64,000 bases of DNA, taken from positions 186,001 through 250,000 of the forward strand of contig JBJXHN010000004.1 of NCBI GenBank assembly GCA_046233135.1. Direction: 5' to 3'. The translations under genes were made by a program, and so were the position numbers. Positions 60,956-64,000 of this stretch are shown here, piece by piece. Source of the stretch: JBJXHN01 sp046233135. GTDB lineage: Bacteria; Pseudomonadota; Alphaproteobacteria; Rhodospirillales; Rhodospirillaceae. Each line of letters starts with the position of its first letter. Within the stretch, counting starts at the first letter, position 1. The notes under the pieces are model-generated. The model saw nothing but the letters and a program-made list of their open reading frames with translations. It was not told the origin of the DNA and searched no databases.

Positions 60956-62158
60956 TCAGGCCGTCTGGTTGTAGAAGAACGGGTTGTTCGAGGCGCTCAT
61001 GCCGGACACGGTGCTGGCGAACACTTGCAGATAGCTTTGCTGCTGCTGGCTCATGGCCGACATATTCTGCTGCATGGCCGACACCTGCTGCTGGAATTCC
61101 GTCTGAAGGGCTTGTTCCTCCAGCAGCCTGTCGTACATGACATCCTTGCGCTCGCTGTTTATTTCCGAGATTTCGTTGCTAATTTTCTTATAGTCATTTT
61201 CGATGATGGCCTGATTGGCGACCATTTGTGATCGGGCCAGCTCAAGCTCCTTGTCCGCGTTGTCCAGGGCGGCGCGCGCGTCATCCCAATCGCTGGTGGT
61301 CGAGAGGTCGTTGAAGGCCCACTTGCCCTTCAGTTCCAGCCCGCCACTATGCATGGTGCCAGTGATCGCGGTTTCTTCCCCATCGATAATGACGGTCATG
61401 GATATCGCGCCGGTGGAGTCGTCGTAGTTGACGGACCCGTCAACAACACCATTCGAAAGGGATGTCAGCTTGCCGGTGGAATCACTGTCTTCCTGGGAAT
61501 CGGTGTTGTAGGAGGTGTACTGCTCCAGCGCGTTGGAGCCCAGGTCGGGAACCCACCGGGTGCCATCATCTGCCTCGATATAGAAATCGGCCCCCGCATA
61601 GACGCCGCTCAGGCTCTTGGTGGTGCTGGTGAAGTTGGGGTTATAGGTGATGTCGTTGGGTTCCCAGGTAGACCGGTCCTGCACCTTGCCGATCGGGTTG
61701 AAGGCCCGGCCGTACATGTCGGCCGTTGTATTGATCTCCCGCAGCTTTTCGTCCCACTGGTCCTTCACGTAGTCGGAATCCGGGCTCTTTTCCAGGTCAC
61801 CTAGGATGGACCGCATATCGTTCAGCAGCGATTGGATCTCTTCGATCCCCTCCACGCCGTTCTCGATGGCGATCCGGGCGTTGTTCACTTGGGCCTGAAG
61901 CTTGATGTATCGGTCAGTCTGCTTGTCCAGCGCGGCTTCCCGAGCATCATACTTCTCGTTCATCGCCGTTTCTTTTTTCTGGGCCTCTTCCAGAGCACGT
62001 TCCTGGAACTTTTGCAGCGCGACCTGCTGGAAGGAACCCATGCCCCCTGAGCCGGACACCAGGGACGAGACGGCCGACGAGGTGGACGACGCCCCCGCAG
62101 AGGTGCCCATCATCAGGCCGGAAATGAGAGATGAACCCGAAGTCAGAGACGTAAGCAT
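60956..62158 (-). CDS. Coiled-coil protein of unknown function in flagellar hook cluster
   Basis: A 400-residue protein without a signal peptide. The first 40 residues are Ser/Gly-rich (LTSLTSGSSLISGLMMGTSA). Then come long helices likely to form coiled coil (FQERALEEAQKKETAMNEKY, about 45-145), a central beta-rich domain (GVYAGADFYIEADDGTRWVP, AISMTVIIDGEETAITGTMH) and a second helical region (DNADKELELARSQMVANQAI to QQQQSYLQVFAST). This helix-beta-helix plan resembles axial flagellar proteins, which fold their two ends together and leave by the flagellar type III route. GGGAGG precedes the ATG. I do not recognise the family. Confidence 0.7.
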   Translation of the reverse strand: MLTSLTSGSSLISGLMMGTSAGASSTSSAVSSLVSGSGGMGSFQQVALQKFQERALEEAQKKETAMNEKYDAREAALDKQTDRYIKLQAQVNNARIAIENGVEGIEEIQSLLNDMRSILGDLEKSPDSDYVKDQWDEKLREINTTADMYGRAFNPIGKVQDRSTWEPNDITYNPNFTSTTKSLSGVYAGADFYIEADDGTRWVPDLGSNALEQYTSYNTDSQEDSDSTGKLTSLSNGVVDGSVNYDDSTGAISMTVIIDGEETAITGTMHSGGLELKGKWAFNDLSTTSDWDDARAALDNADKELELARSQMVANQAIIENDYKKISNEISEINSERKDVMYDRLLEEQALQTEFQQQVSAMQQNMSAMSQQQQSYLQVFASTVSGMSASNNPFFYNQTA

Positions 62159-62350
62159 GCTGTCCTCCCGGCGCCTTCTGTCGCCGCCTGGTCAACATTG
62201 ATGTGATCGTCACGGCGTGACCGTCCCGTGACAGCGATTGTCCGGACCCCGATATGACCGCTCCACCGCCCCGGCTTGCCGGGATGGGGGCATGGGTGAT
62301 CCGCCGGATGACATTCTGCACCTTTTACACATATACGCCAATGGACCGGC

Positions 62351-64000
62351 TTAATCCAGGGTTTCGTTTTTGGCGGTTCTCGAAAGGAACGTGGCAAGGG
62401 CTTGGCGGACCGACCGCACCACCGCCGCCCAATCCCCCCTTTCGGGTTGCCGGAACAGGCGGGTGGCGGGGTACCAGGGGGTGTCCGTCCTCTCCAGCAT
62501 CCACCGGTAATCGGGCACATGGGCCAGCAGCACCCAGGCGGGGCGTCCCAGGGCGCCGGCCAGATGGATGACGGCGGTGTCCACGCCGATCACCAGGTCC
62601 AGGCCGGCCACCACGGTGGCCGTATCCGCCATATCCCGCGCCGAGTCGAGGGGGCGGGCCAGCCGGGGATGGCGCAGGCTTTCCGCAGCCGGCCCGAATT
62701 GCAGGCTCTGCCAGGAAATCCCCGGGATCTCCAGCAGCGGAGCGAGCAGGGCGGGAGGGCAGGTGCGCAGGTGGTCCATGGGATTGTCGGGCGATCCGGC
62801 CCAAACCAGGCCGATTCGGGGTGGTGCGGGAACGGGCTGTCCGGCGCCGGCACCGCGCTTTACGGACGGCAGGTGGAGATAGGGCACCTGGCCGGGCATG
62901 TGCTCGGGCGTGATCGCCAGCCGGTGGGGCAGGGAAAGCAAGGGAAGGCGCGCGTTCGCAGGGGGGCGGGGGGCATCCCGGGTGATGACCCGGTCCACGC
63001 CGTCGAGCCCGCCGGCCAGCCGCCGGAGTTCCGGGGGAACCTCCAGGATGACGGTGCCGGGACGGGTATCGCTCTCTGCATCGGAGTCGGCTGGGTTGCC
63101 GAAGGCCTGACGGCGGGCGGCGGGCAGCAGGCGGGCGGCCATCAGCGTGTCGCCCAAGCCCTGTTCCGCCTGGACCAGCAGGGTCTCTCCGGCGGCCAGG
63201 GGGCTGCCGTCCCAGGTCGGCGCCGGATGGGGGCTTTGGTGGATGGCGAAGCGGGGCAGCCGCCAGCGGTCTTCGTGAACCTGCCAGCCTTCCCGCCAGG
63301 CGCCGGCGGTCAGCAAGGCCCAGGCGAGGTTATAGCGGGCGTCCGCGTCCTCGGGGTCCAGGGCCAGCGCCTGGCGGTGGGCGGCGATGGCGCCGGGCAG
63401 GTCCCCCAGGCCCCGCAGGCAGACCCCTCGGTTGGTGTGGTAGTGGGCGCGTTCCGGTGTCCGGGCGCAGGCGGCGACGTAGAGAGGCAGGGCCTCTTCC
63501 AGCCGATTCCGGCCGGTCAGGTGGTGGGCAAGGTTATAGGTCCAGTCCGGTTCCTCCGGCGCCAGCCGGTGGGCGCGGCGCAGGGCCTGTTCCGCAATTT
63601 CGTTCCCTTGGCCGTCGTCGCCGCCGGAGGCGAGGGCGCCGAGCACGCCACCCAGGCTGGACCAGGCCGCGGCATCCGCCGGGGTCAAGCTCAGCACCCG
63701 TTGATAGGCCTCTCGGGCCGGGATCAGGGCCTGCTCGGCGCGCAGCAGGCCGGCAAGATTGCGATGGTTCAGGGGGTCCGACGGATCGCAGCGGCAGGCG
63801 CGGCGGAGAAGGGCGATGGCGGCTTGCCGGTGGCCCTGCCCGTCCAGCAGGCTGGCCCGCAGCCGCCAAGGGCCGGATTCCGCCGGCAGCAGGCGGTGGA
63901 CGGGGGTCAGGGCGATCAGGGCGTCTTCCTGCCGACGGGCGCGGGCCAGGGCCGTGACCAGATCAAGCCGCCAATGCAGCCGTCCCGGTTCCTGCCGGAC
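62351..64000 (-). CDS. TPR protein with GT9-like C-terminal domain, 5' end outside window
   Basis: The reading frame stays open to the right edge, so the gene is truncated by the window. TPR repeats run from the edge (RRACRCDPSDPLNHRNLAGL, YHTNRGVCLRGLGDLPGAIA). A GT9-like domain follows: LLVQAEQGLGDTLMAARLLP, IGLVWAGSPDNPMDHLRTCP, LDLVIGVDTAVIHLAGALGR and VPDYRWMLERTDTPWYPATR. It belongs to the same family as the genes at 21665 and 36518. Lying beside the hook cluster, it may also take part in flagellar or envelope glycosylation. Confidence 0.85.
   Translation of the reverse strand, partial: VRQEPGRLHWRLDLVTALARARRQEDALIALTPVHRLLPAESGPWRLRASLLDGQGHRQAAIALLRRACRCDPSDPLNHRNLAGLLRAEQALIPAREAYQRVLSLTPADAAAWSSLGGVLGALASGGDDGQGNEIAEQALRRAHRLAPEEPDWTYNLAHHLTGRNRLEEALPLYVAACARTPERAHYHTNRGVCLRGLGDLPGAIAAHRQALALDPEDADARYNLAWALLTAGAWREGWQVHEDRWRLPRFAIHQSPHPAPTWDGSPLAAGETLLVQAEQGLGDTLMAARLLPAARRQAFGNPADSDAESDTRPGTVILEVPPELRRLAGGLDGVDRVITRDAPRPPANARLPLLSLPHRLAITPEHMPGQVPYLHLPSVKRGAGAGQPVPAPPRIGLVWAGSPDNPMDHLRTCPPALLAPLLEIPGISWQSLQFGPAAESLRHPRLARPLDSARDMADTATVVAGLDLVIGVDTAVIHLAGALGRPAWVLLAHVPDYRWMLERTDTPWYPATRLFRQPERGDWAAVVRSVRQALATFLSRTAKNETLD

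Noticed and set aside
1..64000. CRISPR arrays, tRNA or rRNA genes, prophage or complete insertion sequences
   Set aside because: No regularly spaced repeats, cloverleaf-like tRNA sequences, rRNA segments or transposase/integrase motifs were found on reading either strand.

Overview
The window is a dense, high-GC chromosomal segment from an alphaproteobacterium, most likely a motile, microaerobic member of the Rhodospirillales or a close relative. This is an inference. It rests on a complete ccoNOQP cbb3 oxidase operon behind a FixK/FNR-type box, the alphaproteobacterial flagellin regulators FlbT and FlaF beside a short flagellin, a class I (archaeal-type) lysyl-tRNA synthetase, and a DUF1491 protein. 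No rRNA, tRNA, CRISPR array, transposase or prophage gene was seen.

Layout. 0-6.2 kb: an AraC/GyrI regulator, an RlmI-type rRNA methyltransferase and ccoNOQP, closed by a strong bidirectional terminator. 6.2-11.2 kb: a leftward, partly coupled run (DUF1491 protein, glutamine amidotransferase, class III cyclase, MFS transporter, HD hydrolase). 11.2-21.2 kb: a single-domain response regulator with an FkbM methyltransferase, a soluble chemotaxis-like protein with inverted domain order, a secreted dienelactone hydrolase, a CDP-alcohol phosphatidyltransferase, a reduced two-gene sarcosine-oxidase-like pair and a glycosyltransferase.

21.3-38.3 kb is a flagellin and glycan-modification region. The flagellin-flbT-flaF cluster is surrounded by three TPR/GT41 (SPINDLY/OGT-like) glycosyltransferases, two TPR proteins with GT9-like C-termini, a GT34-like transferase, one FkbM-type and three other SAM methyltransferases, and an orphan MazE-like antitoxin. 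The likely joint task is O-glycosylation and methylation of flagellin or another surface glycan. 38.4-51.4 kb is mixed: LysRS, a cNMP-binding protein, a DinG-like helicase, a sigma-54 activator next to a SnoaL-flavin monooxygenase that carries a consensus sigma-54 promoter, an alpha/beta hydrolase, an AEC transporter, a TerB-like protein and a beta-hydroxyacid dehydrogenase. A MITE-like palindromic element follows at 51.39-51.56 kb.

51.9-55.0 kb holds two translationally coupled genes for exported proteins I cannot assign, with visibly lower GC than their neighbours. They are the best candidate here for something undescribed. 55.1-62.2 kb is a leftward flagellar hook cluster: an unassigned coiled-coil protein, fliK, flgD with an acidic repeat tail, and an unusually long flgE. 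The window ends inside a further TPR/GT9-like gene.
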